12,754 nt of DNA from Cytophagaceae bacterium UBA7467 (GCA_002479785.1 DLPD01000014.1:19860-32613); one strand, 5' to 3'. Counted from the first letter of the stretch, positions 1 to 6,273 are shown. Notes: a model not told the origin generated them from the sequence alone. Program-made: numbers and translations.

Positions 1-54
1 GTAAAATAAGTCTTAAACGAAGCGATTCTTCGGAACGCATAAATAAATAATAAC

Positions 55-501
55 ATGGCACATAAGAAAGGCGCCGGGTCATCCAAAAACGGTCGCGAAT
101 CACATTCAAAACGATTAGGCGTTAAGTTATTTGGAGGTCAAGCAATCATTGCAGGAAATATCATCGTTCGTCAACGTGGTACTGCTCACAACCCTGGCTT
201 AAACGTAGGAATCGGAAAAGATCACACCTTATACGCTTTAGCGGATGGTGTTGTTAAGTTCCAAAAAGGATTCAAAGGACGTTCATTCGTTCACGTATTA
301 CCTATTTCAGCTAATGCAGCTCCTGCAGATGCACCAGCGAAAGCTCCAGCTAAGAAAGCAGCTCCAGCACCTAAAGCTGAGGCAGCAGTAGAAGCAGCTC
401 CAGCAGCGGAGGCTCCAGCTAAGAAAGCTCCTGCTAAAAAAGCAGCAGCTCCAGCAGCAGAGAAAAAAGCACCAGCGAAGAAAGCAGCTAAGGCTGAGTA
501 A
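55..501 (+). CDS. rpmA: 50S ribosomal protein L27 with long Ala/Lys/Pro-rich C-terminal tail
   Basis: L27 is a large-subunit ribosomal protein whose N-terminus reaches the peptidyl-transferase centre. Residues 1-85 are a complete, typical L27: the start MAHKKGAGSSKNGRES, the GGQAIIAGNIIVRQRGT block and the GIGKDHTLYAL block. The start is secure because the protein begins directly at the mature MAHKKG end, with no Firmicutes-type cleavable extension. Residues 86-148 are an added 63-residue tail of about half alanine (32 Ala, 13 Lys, 10 Pro, 5 Glu) with APAKKA-like units, resembling histone H1-like or ribosomal-protein tails. A 17-nt DNA direct repeat at 343-359 and 412-428 encodes part of it. 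No promoter is visible in the 54 nt upstream, so it is probably co-transcribed with a gene before the window; rplU is the usual neighbour (known pattern, not seen). A strong terminator follows the stop. Confidence 0.97.
   Translation: MAHKKGAGSSKNGRESHSKRLGVKLFGGQAIIAGNIIVRQRGTAHNPGLNVGIGKDHTLYALADGVVKFQKGFKGRSFVHVLPISANAAPADAPAKAPAKKAAPAPKAEAAVEAAPAAEAPAKKAPAKKAAAPAAEKKAPAKKAAKAE
343..428 (+). repeat. 17-nt direct repeat pair inside the rpmA tail
   Basis: The 17-nt word GCTCCAGCTAAGAAAGC occurs identically at 343-359 and 412-428, with starts 69 nt apart (23 codons, in frame). Both copies encode the APAKKA unit of the L27 tail. The in-frame spacing would let slippage or recombination change the tail length without a frameshift (inference). 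Confidence 0.8.
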
Positions 502-520
502 TTTTACTTGCTTAACATTG

Positions 521-558
521 AAAACCCGGTATGAAAATGCCGGGTTTTTTTGTTTTTT
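521..558 (+). terminator. Intrinsic terminator after rpmA, GAAA tetraloop
   Basis: Bases 521-532 pair with 537-548 in a 12-bp stem with one G-U wobble (530/539). The stem closes on a GAAA tetraloop at 533-536, and a T-rich run follows at 545-558. It lies 20 nt after the rpmA stop and before the next promoter, so it should end the upstream ribosomal-protein transcript. Confidence 0.92.
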
Positions 559-583
559 GGAAACCAAATAGGCCTTACCTTTG
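557..583 (+). promoter_or_regulatory. Candidate Bacteroidota-type promoter for the NifU-family gene
   Basis: TACCTTTG at 576-583 matches the Bacteroidota -7 consensus TAnnTTTG exactly. A TTG at 557-559 could act as the -33 element, although the 16-nt spacer is shorter than the usual 19-20 nt. An alternative TTG at 550-552 gives a 23-nt spacer. The element follows the rpmA terminator directly and would give a 5' leader of roughly 35 nt. The -7 match is seen; function is inferred. Confidence 0.55.
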
Positions 584-623
584 TTCTAAATATTACAATA
601 CCCCTCCTTTTAAATACATTGGA

Positions 624-1217
624 ATGAACACTTCGACTACTATCCATATTTATACCGAATCGACCCCTAATCCACATTCTATGAAGTTTGTCTTCAATAT
701 GGAATTGCTACCGGAAGGGATGTCATTCGATTATACCCAACCAGCAGACGGATTAACGAAGGAGAAAAACTCTCCATTGGCGGTTGCTTTATTTGGATTT
801 GATTTCGTATCTCGCGTTTTCATCACAAACAACTTCATCACCTTAACAAAATCCGAGTCAGTGGCTTGGGAAGATGAGTTATTCGGGATCAAGACCTATT
901 TAAAGAAGTATTTCGAGGAAAAACGCCCTGTTTTCTCCTTACCAGATGCAACGATTGCGGACGATCAGTCAAATGACACGCCAGCCATCAAGCAAATCAA
1001 GCAAGCCCTAGATGAATACGTTCGCCCTGCGGTGGAATCGGATGGCGGTGCGATTACCTTCCACTCATTTGACGAGGCAACTGGCCAAGTAAAGGTTTTA
1101 TTACAAGGTTCTTGCTCTGGCTGCCCATCTTCTACGATGACCTTGAAGCAGGGAATCGAAGCGTTATTAACGCGTATGGTTCCGGGGGTGAAGGAAGTAG
1201 TGGCGGAAGGGGTTTAG
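624..1217 (+). CDS. NifU/Nfu-family Fe-S cluster carrier protein
   Basis: This 197-residue protein has the two-domain Nfu layout. An N-terminal Nfu_N-type domain covers about residues 8-95 (TESTPNPHSMKF and the SRVFITNNFITLTK region). A C-terminal NifU-like domain covers about 122-190, with the cluster-binding CxxC as Cys164 and Cys167 (GSCSGCPSSTMTLKQGIE). Nfu proteins bind a [4Fe-4S] cluster between two subunits and pass it to client enzymes in the cytoplasm. The open frame extends upstream to 531, but that start lies inside the rpmA terminator and ahead of the promoter candidate. ATG 624 begins just before the conserved domain and is preferred. No suf or isc genes are beside it, and it appears to be a single-gene unit between two terminators. 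The family call is firm; the exact client is unknown. Confidence 0.93.
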   Translation: MNTSTTIHIYTESTPNPHSMKFVFNMELLPEGMSFDYTQPADGLTKEKNSPLAVALFGFDFVSRVFITNNFITLTKSESVAWEDELFGIKTYLKKYFEEKRPVFSLPDATIADDQSNDTPAIKQIKQALDEYVRPAVESDGGAITFHSFDEATGQVKVLLQGSCSGCPSSTMTLKQGIEALLTRMVPGVKEVVAEGV

Positions 1218-1224
1218 CAAATAC

Positions 1225-1243
1225 CAAAGACCAAAGTTCAAAG
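1225..1243 (+). repeat. CAAAG-heptad word, copy A left arm
   Basis: The 19-nt word CAAAGACCAAAGTTCAAAG sits 8 nt after the NifU-family stop. It recurs with one mismatch at 2124-2142 and exactly, in reverse complement, at 2217-2235. It is made of 7-base units with a CAAAG core. It belongs to the same repeat family as the element between the HAD gene and tpiA. Confidence 0.75.
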
Positions 1244-1277
1244 TTTAGAGGCAAATACCAAATAATAAAGTTGGAAT

Positions 1278-1305
1278 AAAAAACGGGGCTCAGGCCCCGT
1301 TTTTT
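1278..1305. terminator. Bidirectional intrinsic terminator
   Basis: Bases 1278-1289 pair perfectly with 1294-1305 (12 bp; core ACGGGGC/GCCCCGT) around the loop TCAG. An A6 run on the left and a T6 run on the right mean both strands show a GC stem followed by U residues. It can therefore end the NifU-family transcript (plus) and the HAD transcript (minus), which converge here. Confidence 0.92.
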
Positions 1306-1339
1306 GTGGTTTATGAAATGCACTTAGTATTTCATGAAG

Positions 1340-1362
1340 ATTATCGCCGCAGGCTATGCCAC
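1340..1362 (+). repeat. Intergenic repeat core, copy A
   Basis: This 23-nt segment (ATTATCGCCGCAGGC...GCCAC) matches 2180-2202 at 22 of 23 positions in the same orientation. Its centre ATCGCC-GCA-GGCTAT is a near-perfect inverted repeat, one base from the perfect palindrome in copy B. A CTTTG-heptad tract follows at 1370-1397: two 14-nt units that begin with the same 12 nt (CTTTGTGCTTTA). The whole is a degraded version of the copy B layout, with the terminator hairpin lying between the left arm and the core. Confidence 0.8.
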
Positions 1363-1400
1363 CTCAATACTTTGTGCTTTATTCTTTGTGCTTTAAATTA

Positions 1401-1433
1401 CGATTAGTTTTAAATGAAATTTAAAATTAATCG
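1401..1433. repeat. AT-rich inverted repeat over the HAD stop codon
   Basis: Bases 1401-1415 pair with 1419-1433: 15 bp with one G-T wobble at 1407/1427 and the 3-nt loop GAA. The HAD stop codon (1410-1412 on the minus strand) lies in one arm, and the last codons of the gene occupy the other arm and the loop. On the minus-strand RNA the wobble becomes a C/A mismatch. No U-run follows directly, so it is not a canonical terminator. It may protect the 3' end of the mRNA, or it may be chance AT-rich structure. Confidence 0.6.
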
Positions 1434-2090
1434 TATATCCTCCACCTCTCTAAAATGCTCATGCTCTACCTTATGGGAGACCACCTCGTGAGCCCAAGTA
1501 GTGTGAAAAGGAACGTGAATCCCATGTCCGCCCACAGCGAGTACCGGAAGGATATCTGATTTCAATGAATTCCCAATCATGGTGAAATGGGCTGGATCGA
1601 TATCAAGGTGTTTGATGAGCTTTAAATAATCGCTTTCCTTCTTATCCGACATGATTTCGATGTGGTGGAAATATTGTTCTAGGCCGGATTTAGCGAGTTT
1701 GCGCTGTTGGTCTAATAGGTCGCCTTTGGTGGCTACCACCAAGCGGTATTTGCCTTGTAAGGATTGTAAAACTTCCACTACCCCTGGAAGAATTTCGATA
1801 TCTCTTTCGAGTAACTCTTTGCCTAAATTCAGAATCTTTTCGATTCCATCTAAGCCCATCGTTCCTCCAGAAACTTGAATCGCTGTTTCGACCATGGAAA
1901 GCATAAATCCCTTAACTCCGTAACCGTACAGTGCCAAGTTATTCATCTCAACTTTGAACAACTCTTGACCGGTAGTGTGTACTGGTAAATAATCCTCTAA
2001 TAGCGCACAGAATTTATCTTCCGTCTCTCTAAAATAAGGTTCATTCACCCAAAGGGTGTCGTCTGCGTCGAATGCGATTACGTGGTTCAT
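1410..2090 (-). CDS. HAD-superfamily hydrolase (phosphatase, substrate unknown)
   Basis: This 226-residue cytoplasmic enzyme belongs to the haloacid dehalogenase superfamily. Motif I is FDADDTLW, giving nucleophile Asp8 and acid/base Asp10. Motif II is the VVATKGD strand (Thr121), motif III is the Lys in MSDKKESDY (about 150-151), and motif IV is MIGNSLKSD (Asp179). A helical cap lies between motifs I and II (about residues 15-100), as in the class I subgroup. The open frame continues five codons upstream to a TTG at 2105. ATG 2090 is preferred because it places motif I at the usual distance from the N-terminus and keeps the gene out of the repeat. The gene is flanked on both sides by copies of the same intergenic repeat. 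Its 3' end carries an AT-rich hairpin, and the bidirectional terminator at 1278-1305 lies downstream. The sequence does not reveal the substrate. Confidence 0.9.
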   Translation of the reverse strand: MNHVIAFDADDTLWVNEPYFRETEDKFCALLEDYLPVHTTGQELFKVEMNNLALYGYGVKGFMLSMVETAIQVSGGTMGLDGIEKILNLGKELLERDIEILPGVVEVLQSLQGKYRLVVATKGDLLDQQRKLAKSGLEQYFHHIEIMSDKKESDYLKLIKHLDIDPAHFTMIGNSLKSDILPVLAVGGHGIHVPFHTTWAHEVVSHKVEHEHFREVEDIRLILNFI

Positions 2091-2106
2091 CTTTTCAAAT
2101 ATCAAT

Positions 2107-2235
2107 GTTCAAAGAGCAAAGTTCAAAGACCAAAGTTCAGAGAGAAATATCAAATAGCAAAGAGCAAAACCCAAATAATATTATCGCCGCAGGCGATGCC
2201 ACATTTGAACTTTGCTCTTTGAACTTTGGTCTTTG
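2107..2235. repeat. Heptad-phased inverted repeat element, copy B
   Basis: The left arm (about 2107-2162) runs in 14-nt units of two heptamers (GTTCAAA GAGCAAA GTTCAAA GACCAAA, then degrading). The right arm (2204-2235) is the complementary pattern (TTTGAAC TTTGCTC TTTGAAC TTTGGTC). Bases 2108-2127 are a perfect 20-nt reverse complement of 2204-2223. In a second register, 2124-2139 matches 2220-2235 over 16 nt. Between the arms sits the 23-nt core at 2180-2202 with the perfect palindrome ATCGCC-GCA-GGCGAT. The element fills the gap between the HAD start and the tpiA stop. It has no coding potential and no terminator-like U-run. Confidence 0.85.
2180..2202 (+). repeat. Intergenic repeat core, copy B
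   Basis: This is the second copy of the 23-nt core, differing from copy A (1340-1362) at a single position that here completes the palindrome ATCGCC-GCA-GGCGAT. The copies are direct repeats 840 bp apart and enclose the HAD gene. Confidence 0.85.
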
Positions 2236-2272
2236 CTTCTTATAGGTAAAGCTCCGCTTTGCTAATAAGAAG
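2236..2272. repeat. Hairpin spanning the tpiA stop codon
   Basis: CTTCTTAT at 2236-2243 is the reverse complement of 2265-2272. Inside it AAAGC (2248-2252) pairs with GCTTT (2256-2260) around a 3-nt loop. The tpiA TAG stop (2262-2264 on the minus strand) lies in the stem. No U-run follows on the minus strand, so it is not a standard terminator. It directly abuts the heptad repeat arm and may form the outer part of that element. Confidence 0.55.
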
Positions 2273-3023
2273 TAGCTATCGTAATAAAATCAGCCGCCAC
2301 TAACGAAGCGCCACCAATTAAACCACCGTCTACGTCTGGGCAAGCGAATAATTCTTTCGCGTTTTTCGCGTTGCAGCTTCCGCCGTACAGGATAGAAATG
2401 CTGTCAGCTACGCTTTGGCCATATTTCTTAGCAATGTGTGCACGCAAATAAGCGTGCATTTCTTGTGCTTGGTCTGAAGAGGCAGTTAAACCAGTTCCAA
2501 TCGCCCAGATGGGTTCGTAAGCGATAACCACTTTGCTGAATTCTTCCGCTGAAAGGTGGAATAAGCTTTCTGTTAATTGTTGCGCTACGTGACCTAAGAA
2601 ATCGGCGTTTTCACGCGTTTCTAAGCTTTCGCCGCAGCAGAATAAAGGTGTTAAGCCGTTTGCCAAAGCAGCGTCTGTTTTAGCCGCTAATTGCTCGTTC
2701 GATTCTGCAAAATATTGACGACGCTCAGAGTGTCCTAAAATAACATATTGTACGCCAGCAGAAGCTAACATGGGAGCAGAAATCTCTCCTGTGTAAGCGC
2801 CAGAGGCTTTTTCATGGCAGTTTTGGGCAGCAACTGCTAAATTAGGGATGCCCTCAATCACTTGATTTACACCCGTCAAATACAAAGCCGGTGTCGACAT
2901 AATCACTTGAACATCCGCGGAAACGCTAGACTTCACTAATTCTGCTACTTCAGTAGCCAAAACGAATGCTTCTTGCGCCGTTTTGTTCATTTTCCAGTTA
3001 CCTGCAACAATTTTTTTTCTCAT
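2262..3023 (-). CDS. tpiA: Triose-phosphate isomerase
   Basis: This 253-residue cytoplasmic TIM-barrel enzyme interconverts dihydroxyacetone phosphate and glyceraldehyde 3-phosphate in glycolysis and gluconeogenesis. All catalytic landmarks are present: Asn9 and Lys11 in GNWKMN, the electrophile His98 in ILGHSERR, and the base Glu170 in AYEPIWAIGTG, whose following residues form the mobile loop 6. The phosphate-binding YGGS loop is at 213-216 and the GLIGGASL strand near the C-terminus. Length is normal for the family. The start at 3023 gives the standard MRKKIVAGNWKMN terminus. It is divergent from the GH3 fusion gene, with 117 bp between them. Its stop lies in a hairpin joined to the heptad repeat. 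The HAD gene follows on the same strand after a 171-bp gap, so co-transcription is possible but not evident. Confidence 0.98.
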   Translation of the reverse strand: MRKKIVAGNWKMNKTAQEAFVLATEVAELVKSSVSADVQVIMSTPALYLTGVNQVIEGIPNLAVAAQNCHEKASGAYTGEISAPMLASAGVQYVILGHSERRQYFAESNEQLAAKTDAALANGLTPLFCCGESLETRENADFLGHVAQQLTESLFHLSAEEFSKVVIAYEPIWAIGTGLTASSDQAQEMHAYLRAHIAKKYGQSVADSISILYGGSCNAKNAKELFACPDVDGGLIGGASLVAADFITIATSY

Positions 3024-3042
3024 ACGTTCATCATTTAAGTCT

Positions 3043-3074
3043 TAAAATTACGAATGCTTTCTGTGGAATGAAAA
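3043..3074 (-). promoter_or_regulatory. Weak promoter candidate for tpiA
   Basis: Read on the minus strand, 3050-3043 is TAATTTTA, seven of eight matches to the TAnnTTTG -7 consensus. It is the same octamer as in the DoxX promoter candidate. The -33 position holds TTTT (3074-3071) rather than TTTG, with a 20-nt spacer. Other TAATTTT-like words occur nearby in this AT-rich gap, so the match could be chance. Confidence 0.3.
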
Positions 3075-3140
3075 TTAGCACGAAAAATTAGGCCGGATAT
3101 TTCAGAAGATTCCCACATTTAGCGTATTTTCACACCTTGT

Positions 3141-6100
3141 ATGAATGTTAACCTTGCTATGAAAAAAATCAGCACCGGATTACTACTTTTCCTTTTCAGC
3201 TTCCAGGCCTTTTCTCAGGATTTATTTCCGCACACCCAGCAAAAATGGGTGGATTCCGTTTTCAATTCTTTGAGTGTGGACGAGAAGATCGGTCAATTGT
3301 TGATGCCCCGAGGAAACGTGGCAGACACCTATGATACAACTCGTCTGTACTCGATTGTGAAAGATTACCACGTGGGAGGTTTTGTTCTTTTTAAGGGACA
3401 CCCGGTGAAGCAGGCTGTGTTAGTCAACGAATTGCAACGCCGAACCAAAGTGCCCCTATTTATTGGGATGGATTTAGAATGGGGGCTGGCGATGCGTTTG
3501 GATTCGACGTTCCGTTTTCCCTACCAAATGACTTTAGGCGCGATGCAAGGCAATACTTCCTTGATCGAGAAAATGGGGGTCCAAATAGGGGAGCAATGCC
3601 GGAGAATGGGCGTGCACATTAATTATGCGCCGGTGGTGGATGTGAACAATAATCCGTTAAATCCGGTGATTAATTTCCGTTCGTTTGGGGAGAATCGGGA
3701 GGATGTGACGGCGAAGGCTTTGGCCTATATGAGAGGACTTCAAAAAGCGGGAATTATTACTTCAGCGAAACATTTTCCAGGCCATGGCGACACAGGCGTA
3801 GATTCGCATTTGGATATTCCGGTGTTGAATCATTCGCGATCTCGCTTGGATAGTTTGGAATTGTATCCTTACAAAGAGCTTATATCCAATGGTTTGCAAG
3901 GGGTGATGGTGGGGCACTTGAATCTGCCGGCTTTGGACACCACAGCGTCTTTAGCTTCCACACTTTCGAAACCGATTGTGACGGGTTTGTTGCGCGATGA
4001 AATGAAGTTTCAGGGCCTCGTGTTTACGGATGCGATGGATATGAAAGGGGCGACGAAGATGTTTCCAGAAGGCACGGCGAACGTGAAGGCAATCCTGGCC
4101 GGGAATGATGTTTTAGAAACATTTGTGGATGTTCCAGCAGCATTTAATGCCATCAAAAAAGCCTTAGATAACAAGGAAATCACGCAAGAGGATATCGATA
4201 GCCGTGTGAAGCGCATTTTGAATGCCAAAGCCTGGGCGGGTCTTGCCCACTACGAACCCATCGTCGTGGAGAATTTAATCAAGGATTTGAACCCGCTGAA
4301 AAGTGAAGTGTTGAACCGCGAATTAGCGGAGAAGACGATCACGTTAATTAAAAATCCGGGCGAGTTAGTTCCTATTAAAGCGTTAGACAAAACGCGTATT
4401 GCGACCTTGGCGATAGGGAAGCCGTCTTATGGCTCTGTTTTCCCTACCGAGTTCCAAAAAATGGCCAACAACTACGTCGAGATGCCGCATTTTTACCTGG
4501 ATGAGACGAGCGCAGATACGACGATTGCGCGCATTGAAAATACCCTGAAAAACTACGATGTAGTATTGATGGGGATTCACAGTATTTCAATTCGCCCGGC
4601 GAATAATTACAGTTTGAAGCCCGCGATTAAGACCTTGGTGAATCGTTTTACAACCCCTAAAACGGTGGCTATTCACTTTGCAAACGTAAATACGTTGACA
4701 CAGTTTGATAGTTTAAAGAACGCTGGAGCCTTGATGACGGCTTATCAGGATGGTATTGCGCAGCAAGAAGCGGCGGCGGAGATTGTATTTGGGGCGATTC
4801 CGGCGACTGGGAAATTACCGGTTAGTTTAAATGCGCACTACAAGCAAGGAATGGGAGTAACGACAACGTCTTTAGCGCGTTTGCAATACAATTTGCTTCC
4901 GGAAGCGGTGGGCATTTCATCTGACTATTTACATGCGAAAGTGGATTCGATGGCGAAATTAGCAATTGCGGTAAAGGGCGCTCCAGGGGTAGTGGTGTTG
5001 ATTGCCAAAGAAGGAAAGGTTATTTACCACAAAGCTTTTGGCAACCAAATCTATGAAACAACGGTTCCGTTAAAGACCTCTGATATTTTCGATTTAGCGT
5101 CCATTACGAAAATTTCCACTTCGGTTCCTGCCTTGATGAAATGGCAAGATGAGGGGAAATTCTCCTTGAAAACGACGATAGGACAACTGGTTCCTTCTTT
5201 TGCAAAATCGAATAAAGCACCACTTTTATACGAAGATGTGTTAACGCACCAAGCTAGATTAAAAGCTTGGATTCCGTTCTGGATGGATTATGTGGATAGC
5301 ACGGATATGATTTTCCACAGCCAGAAATTCAAGCAAAAATTTACGAAGGACGATGTGAAGTACAATTATTTGGAACGCTTCTTTAGTCCAGCTTCAGGAG
5401 AAGCGCGTTTAAAGAAAAATATTACGGACCAAAAAGCGATGTGGAAAGAATACGTGGACATCACGAAAGAGGTGACGCGTTGGAAGCCATTTACCTTGTC
5501 CTATGCGCAATCGGAGGAATATCCCACGCAGGTTGCTCCCACCTTATGGGCACATAAGACCATGAAAGAGCGGATTATGACGGCGATTAAAGAAAGTCCG
5601 TTACGTGAGAAAAAAGAATATGTGTATTCTGATTTATCCTACTATTTGTTGCCATCGGAATCCCCTCGTTTGACGGGTAAACCGTGGACTGAATATTTAG
5701 CGGACACCTTCTATAAGCCTCTAGGCGCTTCTACGCTGGTATATCAAGCAGAAAAACATTTTCCTTTATCGCGCATTGTGCCGTCGGAATATGATTCACT
5801 TTTCAGAAAGACCTTGATTCATGGGAAGGTGCACGATGAGGGAGCGGCCTTATTGGATGGCATTTCAGGTCATGCGGGCTTGTTTGGGAATGCGAATGAC
5901 TTAGCGAAATTAATGCAGATGTATCTCCAAAAAGGCTATTATGGTGGTCAGCAATTTATACAAGAATCCACCATCAAACAGTGGACTTCCTATCCTTTTA
6001 GTGCGGCAGAAAATGCGCGTCGCGGGGTAGGATTTGACAAAGTGGATCGCAACAAGGCAGGTATTTCTGCGGCGGCATCGGCGAGTCCGGAGAGCTTCGG

Positions 6101-6272
6101 CCACTCCGGTTTTACAGGAACCTATACGTGGATTGATCCGGCACAGGATTTAGTCTATGTTTTCTTATCAAATCGGGTGTATCCGACGCGGAATAATTCC
6201 AAAATTTCGGATATGAACATTCGCACCGGAATCAACGAAGTAATTTACCAAGCGATTAAAAAAGGAAACTAA
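3141..6272 (+). CDS. Secreted GH3 beta-N-acetylglucosaminidase (NagZ-like) fused to a beta-lactamase-fold serine hydrolase (AmiE-like)
   Basis: This 1043-residue exported protein has two catalytic halves. A signal peptide (MKKISTGLLLFLFSFQAFSQ, residues 7-26) precedes a GH3 N-terminal barrel (about 30-370). The barrel carries the NagZ loop KHFPGHGDTGVDSH at 210-223 (acid/base dyad Asp221/His223 by family analogy) and nucleophile Asp297 in FTDAMDM. A GH3 C-terminal domain spans about 390-580. Residues about 595-1043 form a class C beta-lactamase/serine-hydrolase domain: SITK (Ser654, Lys657), Tyr829-Ser-Asp831 in the YxN position, and HSG at 988-990. The Ser-Tyr gap of 175 residues is about twice that of AmpC, implying an insertion. 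In Bacillus subtilis, adjacent nagZ and amiE encode separate enzymes that sequentially remove GlcNAc and the stem peptide from muropeptides; a fused equivalent is inferred here. ATG 3159 (residue 7) is an equally plausible start. It is the first gene of a five-gene operon. Confidence 0.9.
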   Translation: MNVNLAMKKISTGLLLFLFSFQAFSQDLFPHTQQKWVDSVFNSLSVDEKIGQLLMPRGNVADTYDTTRLYSIVKDYHVGGFVLFKGHPVKQAVLVNELQRRTKVPLFIGMDLEWGLAMRLDSTFRFPYQMTLGAMQGNTSLIEKMGVQIGEQCRRMGVHINYAPVVDVNNNPLNPVINFRSFGENREDVTAKALAYMRGLQKAGIITSAKHFPGHGDTGVDSHLDIPVLNHSRSRLDSLELYPYKELISNGLQGVMVGHLNLPALDTTASLASTLSKPIVTGLLRDEMKFQGLVFTDAMDMKGATKMFPEGTANVKAILAGNDVLETFVDVPAAFNAIKKALDNKEITQEDIDSRVKRILNAKAWAGLAHYEPIVVENLIKDLNPLKSEVLNRELAEKTITLIKNPGELVPIKALDKTRIATLAIGKPSYGSVFPTEFQKMANNYVEMPHFYLDETSADTTIARIENTLKNYDVVLMGIHSISIRPANNYSLKPAIKTLVNRFTTPKTVAIHFANVNTLTQFDSLKNAGALMTAYQDGIAQQEAAAEIVFGAIPATGKLPVSLNAHYKQGMGVTTTSLARLQYNLLPEAVGISSDYLHAKVDSMAKLAIAVKGAPGVVVLIAKEGKVIYHKAFGNQIYETTVPLKTSDIFDLASITKISTSVPALMKWQDEGKFSLKTTIGQLVPSFAKSNKAPLLYEDVLTHQARLKAWIPFWMDYVDSTDMIFHSQKFKQKFTKDDVKYNYLERFFSPASGEARLKKNITDQKAMWKEYVDITKEVTRWKPFTLSYAQSEEYPTQVAPTLWAHKTMKERIMTAIKESPLREKKEYVYSDLSYYLLPSESPRLTGKPWTEYLADTFYKPLGASTLVYQAEKHFPLSRIVPSEYDSLFRKTLIHGKVHDEGAALLDGISGHAGLFGNANDLAKLMQMYLQKGYYGGQQFIQESTIKQWTSYPFSAAENARRGVGFDKVDRNKAGISAAASASPESFGHSGFTGTYTWIDPAQDLVYVFLSNRVYPTRNNSKISDMNIRTGINEVIYQAIKKGN

Positions 6273-6273
6273 T

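Noticed and set aside
1..9. GTA AAA TAA as the last codons of an upstream rplU gene
   Set aside because: Position fits the usual rplU-rpmA order, but two codons cannot identify a protein, and another frame (3-50) is also open up to a stop at 48-50.
18..32. Small hairpin CGAAG/CTTCG in the rpmA leader
   Set aside because: Only 5 bp with no conserved leader motif; L27 leaders have no such established element, so it is probably chance.
307..567. Minus-strand open frame opposite the rpmA tail
   Set aside because: It is the antisense image of the repetitive Ala/Lys/Pro codons, rich in Ser, Cys and Trp, and crosses the terminator.
531..623. N-terminal extension of the NifU-family protein from ATG 531
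   Set aside because: It overlaps the rpmA terminator loop and the promoter candidate, and encodes no Nfu-like residues; ATG 624 fits the family.
1313..1335. Inverted repeat ATGAAAT/ATTTCAT as an operator
   Set aside because: A 7-bp AT-rich match over a 9-nt loop is expected often in such sequence, and it sits downstream of two converging genes.
2107..2235. CRISPR array
   Set aside because: The periodic unit is 7/14 nt with complementary arms and no unique spacers of constant length; no cas genes are present.
2107..2235. Canonical terminator for tpiA
   Set aside because: No GC stem followed directly by a U-run on the minus strand.
3097..3140. Promoter immediately before the GH3 fusion gene
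   Set aside because: TATTTTCA-like words occur, but each deviates from TAnnTTTG at two positions and none has a properly spaced TTG.
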